From the NCBI RefSeq assembly GCF_029910095.1, contig NZ_CP094526.1:310001-374000 (forward strand): a stretch of 64,000 nt of DNA. Reading direction: 5' to 3'. This document shows, piece after piece, positions 44,611 through 52,441 of this stretch. The stretch is from Bradyrhizobium sp. ISRA464. GTDB taxonomy: Bacteria > Pseudomonadota > Alphaproteobacteria > Rhizobiales > Xanthobacteraceae. The translations under genes and the position numbers were made by a program. Each line of letters starts with the position of its first letter. The stretch's first letter is position 1. The notes under the pieces are model-generated. The model worked only from the letters and a program-made list of their open reading frames with translations, had not been told where the DNA came from and made no database searches.

Positions 44611-45639
44611 ATGTACCACTATGCAGGAATCGACGTGTCTTTGGAAAGCTCGAGCGTTTGCGTTGTCGATGGCGCGGGCAAGATTTTGCGGGAGGCGAAG
44701 GTTGCCAGCGAGCCGGAAGCGCTGATCGCCTGGTTCCGATCGCTGGGCCAGGCGATGGAGCGGATCGGACTGGAGGCCGGTCCGTTGTCGCAATGGCTGT
44801 ACGCGGCGCTGCGCGCGGCCGGGCTTGCCGTCGAGCTGCTGGAGACCCGGCACGTCCGCGATGCCTTCAAGGCGATGCCGGTGAAGTCGGACCGCAACGA
44901 TGCCCGCGGCATCGCCCAACTGATGCGGCTCGGCTGGTTCCGGCCGGTCCACTGCAAGTCGATTGAAGCGCAGGAGACGCGGGCGGTTCTGACGGCCCGC
45001 AAGCTGCTGCAGTCGAAGCTGCGCGACATCGAGAACAGCGTACGTGGCGTGCTGCGGGGCTTTGGCCTGAAGGTCGGCAAGACCACCGAGCGCACGTTCG
45101 CCAACCGGATCCGGGAGCTCGTCGCCGGCCACCCCGGACTTGAGCTGGTGGCGCAGGCCCTGCTCGAAGCCCATGCCGTGTTGCTGCGCGAGTTCAATGG
45201 CCTGGACAGACACACCCAGAGGCTCGCCAGATCGCATCCCCCGGCCAGGCTTCTGATGACAACGCCGGCCGTCGGCCCGATCGTGGCGCTCACCTATGCC
45301 GCCGCGATCGACGATCCGAACAGGTTCCGTTCCTCGAAGGCGACCGGTGCGCATTTTGGGCTCACCCCGAAGAAGTATCAGTCGGGGCAAACCGACTACA
45401 CTGGCCGCATCAGCAAGATCGGCGACGCGTCGGTGCGGGAGGCGCTGTACCAGGCCGCCCACGTCATGCTGACCAAGCCGGTCAGGAACTGCTCGGCGCT
45501 GAAGAGCTGGGCCATGCGGCTTGCCAAACGTGCGGGCATGCGCAAGGCCAAGGTGGCGCTGGCGCGCAAGCTCGCAGTCATCCTGCATCGGATGCTGGCT
45601 GATGCGAAACCCTTCAATCCGATGGCCCACGCAACCTAA
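44611..45639 (+). CDS. IS110 family (IS1111 group) transposase
   Basis: A 342-residue DEDD recombinase. The N-terminal RuvC-like domain starts YHYAGIDVSLESS (first Asp) and contains LLETRHVRDAFKAMPVKSDRNDARGIAQLM (later acidic residues). The C-terminal Tnp20 domain has PAVGPIVALTYAAAIDDPNRF, LGLTPKKYQSG (here GLTPKKYQSGQTDYTG) and ISKIGDASVREALYQAA, which include the catalytic Ser region. IS110 enzymes work with a structured guide RNA made from a non-coding end. The gene is intact. ATG at 44611. Confidence 0.95.
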   Translation: MYHYAGIDVSLESSSVCVVDGAGKILREAKVASEPEALIAWFRSLGQAMERIGLEAGPLSQWLYAALRAAGLAVELLETRHVRDAFKAMPVKSDRNDARGIAQLMRLGWFRPVHCKSIEAQETRAVLTARKLLQSKLRDIENSVRGVLRGFGLKVGKTTERTFANRIRELVAGHPGLELVAQALLEAHAVLLREFNGLDRHTQRLARSHPPARLLMTTPAVGPIVALTYAAAIDDPNRFRSSKATGAHFGLTPKKYQSGQTDYTGRISKIGDASVREALYQAAHVMLTKPVRNCSALKSWAMRLAKRAGMRKAKVALARKLAVILHRMLADAKPFNPMAHAT

Positions 45640-45879
45640 CCAAGGAGCCTCAACCGATCTGGGCAGGCCACGACACCAGGCCTTCCCCGAGCGAAGTCCC
45701 TTTGCCGGGACGACGGATCCGGTCAGGCCGCCATCCGGGAAGTCGGTTCACAACCACGCTTCCGTAGATTGGCCGGCCGGCTCCTCAATGCACCCCATCA
45801 GGCGACGGCCACCGCGCCGATCCCGTACAGAAGCAAGTGCCCGGCAAGCGGACCACGCAAAAAGGGATTGACTAACCAA
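45640..45879 (+). ncRNA. Predicted guide (bridge) RNA region of the IS element
   Basis: In IS1111-type elements the guide RNA is, as I recall, encoded between the transposase stop and the right end. This 240-base stretch has no frame and contains small stems, for example CCGGCCGGCTC near 45773 and GTCCCTTTGCCGGGAC near 45697. The assignment rests on position and family, not on a matched structure. Confidence 0.35.
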
Positions 45880-45889
45880 GGCCCGTTAC
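45880..45889 (+). repeat. Right subterminal inverted repeat of the IS element
   Basis: GGCCCGTTAC mirrors 44459-44468 exactly. It is followed within five bases by the R2 palindrome. Confidence 0.75.
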
Positions 45890-45891
45890 AG

Positions 45892-46012
45892 AAGCCCGGA
45901 TGGAGCCAACGGGTCGCGCGAATGCGCGCCCGATGACAGGCTCCGCGGAATCCGGGGTTCTCACGGATGGACAGGGCGGTCCCGGATTTCGCTTCGCTTC
46001 ACCCGGGCTACG
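45892..46012. repeat. Palindromic repeat, family R2, beside the IS element
   Basis: AAGCCCGGATGGAGCCAACG, then GGTCGCGCG and the reverse form of the GGGCGCGCG-TTCGCGCGACC core are recognisable, closing with TTCACCCGGGCTACGG near 46010. The remaining bases to the matB stop at 46125 show nothing I can name. Confidence 0.7.
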
Positions 46013-46124
46013 GCGCTAGTCCTTCAACCGCACTTCGCTGTGTCTCCACAACCGCAAATCGCCAATGCCTTCGATGCGATCGGAGTCGGAAAGCGCCCGG
46101 CTCCTCGCGGACGACCCGCGTCCC

Positions 46125-47654
46125 TCATGCCTTCGTGTAAATATCCTTATACTTATCGCGCAGAATGTTCTTCTGCACCTTGCCCATGGCATTGCGCGGC
46201 AATTCGTCCACGACGAAGACCCGCTTGGGCATCTTGAACTTCGCCAGCCGTCCGTCGAGCGCCTTCAGCACCGAGGCTTCGTTGACGTCGGCGCCCTTGT
46301 TGCAAACCAGGACGGCGGTGACGCCTTCGCCGAAATCGGCATGCGGCACGCCGATCACGGCCGATTCGACCACGCCCGGCATGGCGTCGATCTCGCTCTC
46401 GATCTCCTTCGGATAGACGTTGAAGCCGCCTGAGATCACCAGGTCCTTGCCGCGGCCGAGGATGTGGACATAGCCCTTGTCGTCGATCTTGCCGAGATCG
46501 CCGGTGATGAAGAAGCCGTCGTCACGGAACTCGGCCTTGGTCTTCTCCGGCATCCGCCAGTAGCCCTTGAAGACGTTCCGGCCCTTCACCTCGATCATGC
46601 CGATCGTCTCCGGCGGCAGCACCTTGCCGGTCTCGGGTTCGGTGACCCGCACCGAGACGCCGGGCAGCGCATGACCGACCGCGCCGGGTATGCGCTCGCC
46701 GTCATACGGGTTGGAGGTGTTCATGTTGGTTTCGGTCATGCCGTAGCGCTCGAGCACGGCGTGGCCGGTGCGGGCGAACCATTCGCGATGGGTGTCGGCG
46801 AGCAGCGGCGCGGAGCCCGAGATGAACAGCCGCATGTGCTTCGTTGACTGCCTGTTCAGGCCGGGATTCTGCAGCAGGCGGGTGTAGAAGGTCGGTACGC
46901 CCATCAGCACGGTGGCGCGCGCCATCAGCTTCAGGATCAGGTCCGGGTCGAACTTCGGCACGAAGATCATCGAGGCGCGGGCGAACAGCGTGACATTGCT
47001 CGCCACGAACAGGCCATGGGTATGGTAGATCGGCAGCGCGTGGATCAGCACATCCTTGTCGGTGAAGCGCCAATAGTCGACCAGCGAGTACGAGTTCGAC
47101 GCCAGATTGTCGTGGGACAGCATCGCGCCCTTGGAGCGGCCGGTGGTGCCGGATGTGTAGAGGATCGCGGCAAGATCGTCGTTGCCGCGCTGCACCGTCG
47201 CGAAATCCTTGCCGGCCTTGTCGGCGGCCTCGGTCAGCGAGCCCTTGCCGCTGGCGTCGAGCGTCTCGACTTTGGCGCCGACCTTGGCGGCGATTGCCTT
47301 GATCCCTTCCAGCTTGGAGGGGTCGCAGACCACCACCGCCGGCTCGGCATCGGTGATGAAGTATTCGAGCTCGTTCAGCGTATAGGCGGTGTTGAGGGGC
47401 AGATAGACGCCGCCGGCGCGCACGGTGGCGAGATAGAGCACGAGGCCCGAAACCGATTTCTCGGTCTGCGCCGCGACGCGATCCCCCGGCTTGACGCCGC
47501 GTGACACCAGCACATTGGCCATCTGGCCGGCGCGGGCAATCAAATCGCCATAGGTGATGCGGCTGCCGTCGAGCTGCTCGATCGCAAGCCGATTGGGATC
47601 GTCGAGGCCGTCGAACAGGCGGGAAAACAGGTTGGCGTTGGCGGTCGTGTTCAT
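46125..47654 (-). CDS. matB: Malonyl-CoA synthetase MatB
   Basis: A 509-residue member of the acyl-adenylating enzyme family, very similar to my recollection of Rhodopseudomonas palustris MatB. It joins malonate (or methylmalonate) to CoA using ATP. Visible motifs are the P-loop ILYTSGTTGRSKGAMLSH, then HALPIYHTHGLFVA, the RYGMTETNMNTSNP motif, ITGDLGKIDDKGYVHILGR and the C-terminal catalytic Lys region RNAMGKVQKN. The ATG at 47654 (MNTTANANLFSRLFDGLDD) aligns with the known N-terminus. Malonate decarboxylase or transport genes are not adjacent. Confidence 0.93.
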   Translation of the reverse strand: MNTTANANLFSRLFDGLDDPNRLAIEQLDGSRITYGDLIARAGQMANVLVSRGVKPGDRVAAQTEKSVSGLVLYLATVRAGGVYLPLNTAYTLNELEYFITDAEPAVVVCDPSKLEGIKAIAAKVGAKVETLDASGKGSLTEAADKAGKDFATVQRGNDDLAAILYTSGTTGRSKGAMLSHDNLASNSYSLVDYWRFTDKDVLIHALPIYHTHGLFVASNVTLFARASMIFVPKFDPDLILKLMARATVLMGVPTFYTRLLQNPGLNRQSTKHMRLFISGSAPLLADTHREWFARTGHAVLERYGMTETNMNTSNPYDGERIPGAVGHALPGVSVRVTEPETGKVLPPETIGMIEVKGRNVFKGYWRMPEKTKAEFRDDGFFITGDLGKIDDKGYVHILGRGKDLVISGGFNVYPKEIESEIDAMPGVVESAVIGVPHADFGEGVTAVLVCNKGADVNEASVLKALDGRLAKFKMPKRVFVVDELPRNAMGKVQKNILRDKYKDIYTKA

Positions 47655-47692
47655 GCAACATTTCCCGAGGGGCAAAGAGCCGGTAAATCACC

Positions 47693-47766
47693 AGTGCCGC
47701 CGATTTGAAGTTCCTAGACCGGGCGCCGCGAGTCCTAGCAGGAACTTCAAATCGATAAGCGGCACT
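47693..47766. repeat. Bulged-hairpin repeat element 1
   Basis: AGTGCCGC plus CGATTTGAAGTTCCT (47693-47715) pair with AGGAACTTCAAATCG and GCGGCACT (47740-47766); only ATAA (47755-47758) bulges out. Stem 23 bp, loop 24 bases. The architecture matches element 2 in inverted orientation. Confidence 0.8.
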
Positions 47767-47784
47767 AGAGTTAAATTAAGTTTG

Positions 47785-47861
47785 CTAGTGCCCCGTGAGC
47801 TTCCGAAGTTCGTGTCGGTGTTCGCCGCGGCGGATCACGAACTTCGGAAGCGGGGCACTAG
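47785..47861. repeat. Bulged-hairpin repeat element 2
   Basis: CTAGTGCCCC and GCTTCCGAAGTTCGTG, separated by a bulged GTGA, pair with CACGAACTTCGGAAGC and GGGGCACTAG. Stem 26 bp, loop 20 bases. Both elements begin with (CT)AGTGCC, carry a four-base bulge at the same level and have GAAGTTC in the arm, yet differ in the rest of the sequence. Confidence 0.8.
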
Positions 47862-47909
47862 ATTTGGATTAGCAAAAACGCCCTTCGGAAAGCAACGGAG
47901 ACAGTTTGC

Positions 47910-48671
47910 ATGACAAAAAACGAGAAACGCGTGGCCTGGGTCACCGGCGGCGGCACGGGAATCGGCGAATCCGGGGCCGAATTCCTGGCTGCGGACGGCT
48001 GGACGGTGGTGGTCTCCGGCCGCCGCAAGGAAGAGTTGGACCGCGTGGTGACCAACATTACGAAGACGGGCGGCAAGGCGGAGGCCATCCCGCTCGACGT
48101 CAGCAACAAGGCCGACGTCAACAAGGCCGCCGAGGCGATCGTCGCCAGGCACGGCCGCATCGACCTCCTGGTCAACAGCGCCGGCATCAACGTGCCGAAG
48201 CGAAGCTGGGCCGACATGGAGTTGGAAGGCTGGGACAAGCTCGTCGAGATCAACCTCAACGGCGTGCTCTACTGCATGCGCGCGGTGTTGCCGACGATGC
48301 GCAAGCAGAAGGACGGCTGCATCATCAACGTCGCCTCCTGGGCTGGCCGCCATGTCTCGAAGATGCCGGGCCCGGCCTACACCACGACCAAGCACGCGGT
48401 GCTGGCGCTGACGCACTCCTTCAACATGGACGAATGCGTCAACGGCCTGCGCGCCTGCTGCCTGTCGCCGGGCGAGGTCGCCACCCCGATCCTCAAGCTG
48501 CGGCCGGTGGTGCCGAGCGAGGCCGAGCAGGCCAAGATGCTGCAGCCCGAAGATCTCGGCCGCACCATTGCCTTCGTCGCCAGCATGCCGCCGCGTGTCT
48601 GCATGAACGAGATCCTGATCAGCCCGACGCACAATCGCGGCTTCATCCAGACGCCGGCGAACCGGGATTAG
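47910..48671 (+). CDS. SDR family NAD(P)-dependent oxidoreductase
   Basis: A 253-residue classical SDR. The cofactor loop is WVTGGGTGIGESGAEFL, the acidic/basic strand VVSGRRKEEL suggests NADP(H), NSAGIN is the NNAG-type motif, and the active site is Ser in NVASWAGRH with YTTTK (Tyr-x-x-x-Lys). A C-terminal NEILISPTHNRGF follows. The substrate is unknown. The gene diverges from matB with the two hairpin elements between them. Confidence 0.88.
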   Translation: MTKNEKRVAWVTGGGTGIGESGAEFLAADGWTVVVSGRRKEELDRVVTNITKTGGKAEAIPLDVSNKADVNKAAEAIVARHGRIDLLVNSAGINVPKRSWADMELEGWDKLVEINLNGVLYCMRAVLPTMRKQKDGCIINVASWAGRHVSKMPGPAYTTTKHAVLALTHSFNMDECVNGLRACCLSPGEVATPILKLRPVVPSEAEQAKMLQPEDLGRTIAFVASMPPRVCMNEILISPTHNRGFIQTPANRD

Positions 48672-48692
48672 GCGAGGCACCCTCACAACTTC

Positions 48693-48750
48693 GCAGCCGG
48701 ATGGAGCTATTGGGCGTGTTCGCGCGACTCGCTGGCTCCATCCGGGCTGC
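48693..48750. repeat. Palindrome, family R2 (short form)
   Basis: GCAGCC-GGATGGAGC at the left and GCTCCATCCGGGCTGC at the right surround TGTTCGCGCGACTCGCT, a diverged copy of the R2 core. It follows the SDR stop. Confidence 0.65.
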
Positions 48751-48848
48751 AATCGGGTTCGGCCCCCACGATCACGCCTGACATTAGTTTCACGCATCAC
48801 GATAAATTATCCGGCGAAACCGCTCGCAAAACCTCCCGTAGTTCGGGC

Positions 48849-48887
48849 CAACGACGACGCACTCGCCCATCACTCGTGTCGTCGTTG
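48849..48887. promoter_or_regulatory. Stem-loop in the fasciclin gene leader
   Basis: CAACGACGAC (48849-48858) pairs perfectly with GTCGTCGTTG (48878-48887) around 19 bases. It is 53 bases before the start codon and may be an operator or mRNA structure. Confidence 0.45.
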
Positions 48888-48939
48888 ACCCTTTCATCCC
48901 GGCGGAGCCGCCGGTCACACCAATATCGGGAGACCTTCC

Positions 48940-49494
48940 ATGTCCAAGCGTATTGCACTGTTCTCGGCCGCAGCCTTCGCCGCACTCGCGCTCACCGCAA
49001 CCGTCGTCGTGCCGGTCAGCGCCGCGGAGAAGACCGTGATGGTCGGCGGCGCCGCGATGTTCCCATCGAAAAACATCATCCAGAACGCAGTGAACTCGAA
49101 AGATCACACCACGCTCGTCTCCGCGGTGAAGGCCGCGGGCCTGGTCAACACGCTGGAAGGCAAGGGCCCGTTCACGGTGTTCGCGCCGACCAATGCCGCG
49201 TTCAGCAAGCTGCCGGCCGGAACCGTCGACAATCTCGTGAAGCCCGAGAACAAGACGACGCTGACCAAGATCCTCACCTACCACGTGGTCCCCGGCAGGC
49301 TCGAGGCATCCGACCTCACCGACGGCAAGACGCTGAAGACGGCCGAGGGCGAGGAGCTCACGGTGAAGAAGCAGGACGGCAAGGTCTGGATCGTCGATGC
49401 CAAGGGTGGTTCTGCCATGGTGACGATCTCCAACGTCCACCAATCGAACGGCGTCATCCACGTGATCGATACCGTCCTGATGCCGGCGACGTAA
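48940..49494 (+). CDS. Fasciclin (FAS1) domain exported protein
   Basis: A 184-residue protein. The signal peptide ends after VSAAE-type residues near position 28. One FAS1 domain follows: FTVFAPTNAAFSKLP and ILTYHVVPGRLEASDL are the conserved H1 and the Y-H motif, and VIHVIDTVLMP is the H2 end. FAS1 proteins act in adhesion or surface interactions. The start MSKRIALFSAAAFAAL follows GGGAGA at 48929. A strong terminator follows. Confidence 0.92.
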   Translation: MSKRIALFSAAAFAALALTATVVVPVSAAEKTVMVGGAAMFPSKNIIQNAVNSKDHTTLVSAVKAAGLVNTLEGKGPFTVFAPTNAAFSKLPAGTVDNLVKPENKTTLTKILTYHVVPGRLEASDLTDGKTLKTAEGEELTVKKQDGKVWIVDAKGGSAMVTISNVHQSNGVIHVIDTVLMPAT

Positions 49495-49536
49495 CACCCG
49501 ACTGTCCTGTTTAATCCCGACAGGGCGTGTGGAACG

Positions 49537-49570
49537 GCGAGCCGGCGCCCCGCCCCGGCTCGCATTTTTG
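49537..49570 (+). terminator. Rho-independent terminator of the fasciclin gene
   Basis: GCGAGCCGG (49537-49545) pairs with CCGGCTCGC (49555-49563) around a nine-base loop and is followed by ATTTTTG. Confidence 0.85.
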
Positions 49571-49615
49571 TGACCGTGATAGGCCGCGTACATCAAACTG
49601 ATAACGCGCGTTTCT

Positions 49616-49641
49616 GTAACGGAGTGGCGGTTCCCGGCGTA
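49616..49641 (+). promoter_or_regulatory. ECF-sigma-type promoter of the cytochrome b / YedY-like pair
   Basis: GTAACG (49616-49621), 16 bases, then CGTA (49638-49641). This is close to the GTAACC-N16-CGAA promoter I recall for Caulobacter SigF, whose regulon includes a YedY-type sulfite oxidase subunit. A start near 49648 would leave a 28-base leader for the ATG at 49676. Confidence 0.55.
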
Positions 49642-49675
49642 TAAGCCGATAATGACCTCGAGCAGAGAACCCCTA

Positions 49676-50308
49676 ATGTCGAGCTTCGCCGTCACCGACG
49701 ACCACGCAGACACCGCGGCGCCCGCGAAGGTCATCCAGCCCGTGTGGGTGCGCGTGCTGCACTGGATCAATGCGCTCGCCATGATCATGATGATCATGTC
49801 GGGCTGGCAGATCTACAACGCTTCGCCCTTGTTCAACTTCACCTTCTCCCCGAGCATCACGCTCGGTGGCTGGCTGGCCGGCGGGTTGCTGTGGCACTTC
49901 GCTGCGATGTGGCTGTTGATGGTCAACGGCCTGATCTATCTGATCCTCGGGTTCGTCACCGGCCGGTTCCGTCGCAAGCTGTTGCCGATCACGCCGGGTG
50001 GCGTGATTTCCGACACCAGGGCGGCGCTCACCTTCAAGCTGTCGCATGACGATCTCAGCACATACAATTACGTGCAGAAATTGCTCTATGCCGGCATCAT
50101 TATTGTCGGCGTCGTGATCGTGCTGTCCGGCCTGTCGATGTGGAAGCCGGTGCAATTGTACTGGCTGTCGGTGCTGTTCGGCGGCTACGACATCGCGCGC
50201 TACGTTCACTTCACCTGCATGGCGCTAATCGTCGCCTTCCTGGTGATCCATGTCGCGCTCGCGGTGCTGGTGCCGCGGAGCCTGCGCGCCATGATCATCG
50301 GACGTTGA
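49676..50308 (+). CDS. Cytochrome b561-like membrane subunit
   Basis: A 210-residue, four-helix heme-binding protein of the Ni,Fe-hydrogenase / thiosulfate reductase cytochrome b type. VWVRVLHWINALAMIMMIMSG carries the first heme His, LWHFAAMWLLMVNG the second region, and RYVHFTCMALIVAFLVIHVALAVL the last. It is likely the quinone-linked anchor for the molybdoenzyme encoded 10 bases downstream. A longer frame opens at 49652, but the ECF-like promoter predicts transcription from about 49648, which favours the ATG at 49676. Confidence 0.85.
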   Translation: MSSFAVTDDHADTAAPAKVIQPVWVRVLHWINALAMIMMIMSGWQIYNASPLFNFTFSPSITLGGWLAGGLLWHFAAMWLLMVNGLIYLILGFVTGRFRRKLLPITPGGVISDTRAALTFKLSHDDLSTYNYVQKLLYAGIIIVGVVIVLSGLSMWKPVQLYWLSVLFGGYDIARYVHFTCMALIVAFLVIHVALAVLVPRSLRAMIIGR

Positions 50309-50318
50309 GGAGGACGTT

Positions 50319-51104
50319 ATGGGTCGCATGCGCAAGCTTCTGATCCCCGGCGTCGACGAGAAACTGCTCGTCCGCGACGCCGTGAAAACCATGCCCGATC
50401 CGACGCGGCGCCGCTTCATCACGACCGGCGCGAGCTTCGGCGCGCTGACGCTGCTGACCGGCTGCGATGTTGTCGATTCGTCTTCGGCGGAGGAACTGCT
50501 GAAGAAGGTGTCGAAGTTCAACGACGCCGTGCAGGCCTGGATGTTTAATCCGGATGCGCTGGCGCCGACCTTCCCGGAGAGCATGATCACCAAGCCGTTC
50601 CCATTCAATGCCTATTACGATCTCGACGATGCGCCCGATATCGCGGGCCCGGACTGGAAGCTGGAGGTGCGCGGGCTGGTCGAGAACAAGAAATCTTGGA
50701 CGATAGACGAGCTCTACAAGCTGCCGCAGGTCAAGCAGGTTACCCGGCTCATCTGCGTCGAGGGCTGGAGCGCGATCGGCAGCTGGACCGGCACGCCGTT
50801 GCGCGATTTCCTCAAGCTGGTCGGCGCCGACATGCGCGCAAAATATGTCTGGTTCCAGTGCGCCGACAAGGACGGCTACAATTCGCCGCTCGACATGCGC
50901 AGCGCGCTGCATCCGCAGACGCAGATGACGTTCAAGTTCGCCGACCAGATCCTGCCGCGCGCCTATGGCTATCCGATGAAGATCCGGGTGCCGACCAAGC
51001 TCGGCTTCAAGAATCCGAAATACGTCGTCTCGATGGAAGTCACCAACGACTACAAGGGCGGCTACTGGGAAGACCAGGGCTACAATTCGTTTAGCGGGAA
51101 TTGA
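50319..51104 (+). CDS. Molybdopterin-dependent oxidoreductase, YedY/MsrP-like
   Basis: A 261-residue protein with the sulfite-oxidase-type Mo-cofactor fold. The Mo ligand is Cys146 in RLICVEGWSAIGSWTG, and the cofactor contacts FQCADKDGYNSPLDM and PRAYGYPMKIRVPTKLGFKN follow. A twin-arginine signal TRRRFITTGASFGALTLL ends with LTGC, so it may be a Tat-exported lipoprotein at Cys49. YedY-like proteins reduce protein methionine sulfoxide in the periplasm, and the cytochrome b gene just upstream would supply electrons. It starts at the ATG at 50319 behind GGAGGA. Its own substrate is unproven. Confidence 0.88.
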   Translation: MGRMRKLLIPGVDEKLLVRDAVKTMPDPTRRRFITTGASFGALTLLTGCDVVDSSSAEELLKKVSKFNDAVQAWMFNPDALAPTFPESMITKPFPFNAYYDLDDAPDIAGPDWKLEVRGLVENKKSWTIDELYKLPQVKQVTRLICVEGWSAIGSWTGTPLRDFLKLVGADMRAKYVWFQCADKDGYNSPLDMRSALHPQTQMTFKFADQILPRAYGYPMKIRVPTKLGFKNPKYVVSMEVTNDYKGGYWEDQGYNSFSGN

Positions 51105-51109
51105 GGCGG

Positions 51110-51172
51110 CGAATAGCAAATGGGGAGTGGCGAATAGGAGACGCGTTTCTGTTCGCTACTCGCTATTCGCTG
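51110..51172. repeat. GAATAGCGA-type palindrome, family R5
   Basis: GCGAATAGCAAATGGGGAGT at 51113 with CGAATAG is mirrored by CTACTCGCTATTCGC ending near 51171. The MFS gene ends inside it. A relative is at 57326-57388. Confidence 0.7.
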
Positions 51173-52352
51173 ATTTCGGCCCGACCTTCCTCTGAAACGC
51201 GGACAACAGCGCTCCCAGCGCCAGCATCGCCGCCGAGACGTTCAGCGCGAATGACAGGCTGCCGACCGCATCGGTGATGGCGCCGACCACGATCGGGCCG
51301 AGTGTCTGGCCGATCCCGAAGGCGATGGTCATTGCGGCGATTGCCGTGGGCCATGCTTCCGGCGGGTAATTGAGGCGGACGAAGGCGGTGGTCGAGCTGA
51401 CCACGGCAAAGAAGGCGACGCCGAACACCAGCGCCGAGATGGCGAGCAGCAGCGGTGAATGCCCGAAGATCGGCAGGCTGGCGCCGAGCGCGTTGACGCC
51501 GAGGATGATCGTGGTCGCGAGCCCGCCGCGGTCGAGCGCCAGCACGCGCCGCCAGACCCAGGGCGTCACGAAGGCGCTGACGCCGATCAGGCTCCAGAAC
51601 GCGCTCTGCGCCACAGCGCCGCCGCCGCCGTCGCGGACGTAGGCGATCATGAAGGTCATGTAGGCGATGTAGCCGGCGCCGAACAGGAAATAGCTGGTGA
51701 GATAGATCAGGACCGGTGAGATCGCGAACTTCGTTCGCACGATGCCGCCGGCGATGGTGTCGGCGTGAAACGGCGCGAACCACAGCGGCAGGATCATGGC
51801 GACCCCGAGCAGCGTCATCGCCCACCATACGATCCACCAGGAGCCCGCGCCGAAGCCCTGCAGCACGAAGGGGGCGATCAGGCCGGACGACAGGATGCCG
51901 ATGCCCGGTCCGGCGTAGAACAGGCTGATCAGGAAATTCGCGCGGTGCGGCCGCGATTGTGCGATGGTCGCCGCAAGCGTGCCGCCGCCGACAAAGCCGA
52001 CCGCGGCGGCGAGGCCGAGCAGGAGGCGGGCGAAACTCAACACGACGAAATTGCCCGAGATGGCCGAGAGCGCCAGCGACAGTACGCAGGCGAGCGTCGA
52101 CCAGCGCACCGATGTCGCCAGCCCGAAGCGCTGGATCAGGCGCGAGGCGAACAGTGCGCCGACCAGATAGCCGGCGGCGTTGATCGTGTTCATGAAGCCG
52201 GCGGCCGAATAGGACCAGGCCAGCGAGTCGCGCATGTCGGGCAGCACCAGCGAATAGGCAAAGCGGCCGATGCCGAGGCCTATGGTCGGTGCCAGCGACA
52301 AAATAAGGATCAGCCGCGCGGGATGCGCGTAGGATGGGGTGGGGGCTCTCAC
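51156..52352 (-). CDS. MFS transporter, YbfB/YjiJ family
   Basis: A 398-residue permease with twelve predicted helices. LAPTIGLGIGRFAYSLVLPDM in helix 1 and the G-R-F-A-Y-x-x-x-L-P motif are typical of YbfB/YjiJ proteins. LGLAAAVGFVGGGTLAA and AFGIGQTLGPIVVGAITDAVG are also family-like. The substrate is unknown. The last residues (KSANSE) and the stop are encoded by an R5 repeat, so the natural C-terminus may have been extended or replaced. Confidence 0.87.
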   Translation of the reverse strand: MRAPTPSYAHPARLILILSLAPTIGLGIGRFAYSLVLPDMRDSLAWSYSAAGFMNTINAAGYLVGALFASRLIQRFGLATSVRWSTLACVLSLALSAISGNFVVLSFARLLLGLAAAVGFVGGGTLAATIAQSRPHRANFLISLFYAGPGIGILSSGLIAPFVLQGFGAGSWWIVWWAMTLLGVAMILPLWFAPFHADTIAGGIVRTKFAISPVLIYLTSYFLFGAGYIAYMTFMIAYVRDGGGGAVAQSAFWSLIGVSAFVTPWVWRRVLALDRGGLATTIILGVNALGASLPIFGHSPLLLAISALVFGVAFFAVVSSTTAFVRLNYPPEAWPTAIAAMTIAFGIGQTLGPIVVGAITDAVGSLSFALNVSAAMLALGALLSAFQRKVGPKSANSE

Positions 52353-52441
52353 AAATCACTCCGGCAATGCCGGCATTGTGACAGGCCGCGCCGGTCCTGC
52401 CCAGCGCCTCGCGCCGCAACGGTGTGTTGCAGAACGGACAA

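Larger units (their letters stand above)
44454..45891 (+). mobile_element. IS110-family element, IS1111-like group
   Basis: The element has a DEDD transposase gene at 44611-45639. GTAACGGGCC (44459-44468) and GGCCCGTTAC (45880-45889) are perfect 10-bp inverted repeats set a few bases inside the presumed ends; such subterminal repeats are the mark of the IS1111 group. About 150 bases precede and 250 follow the gene. Exact ends are uncertain by a few bases. It sits between the stop of the TSUP gene and an R2 palindrome. Confidence 0.75.
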
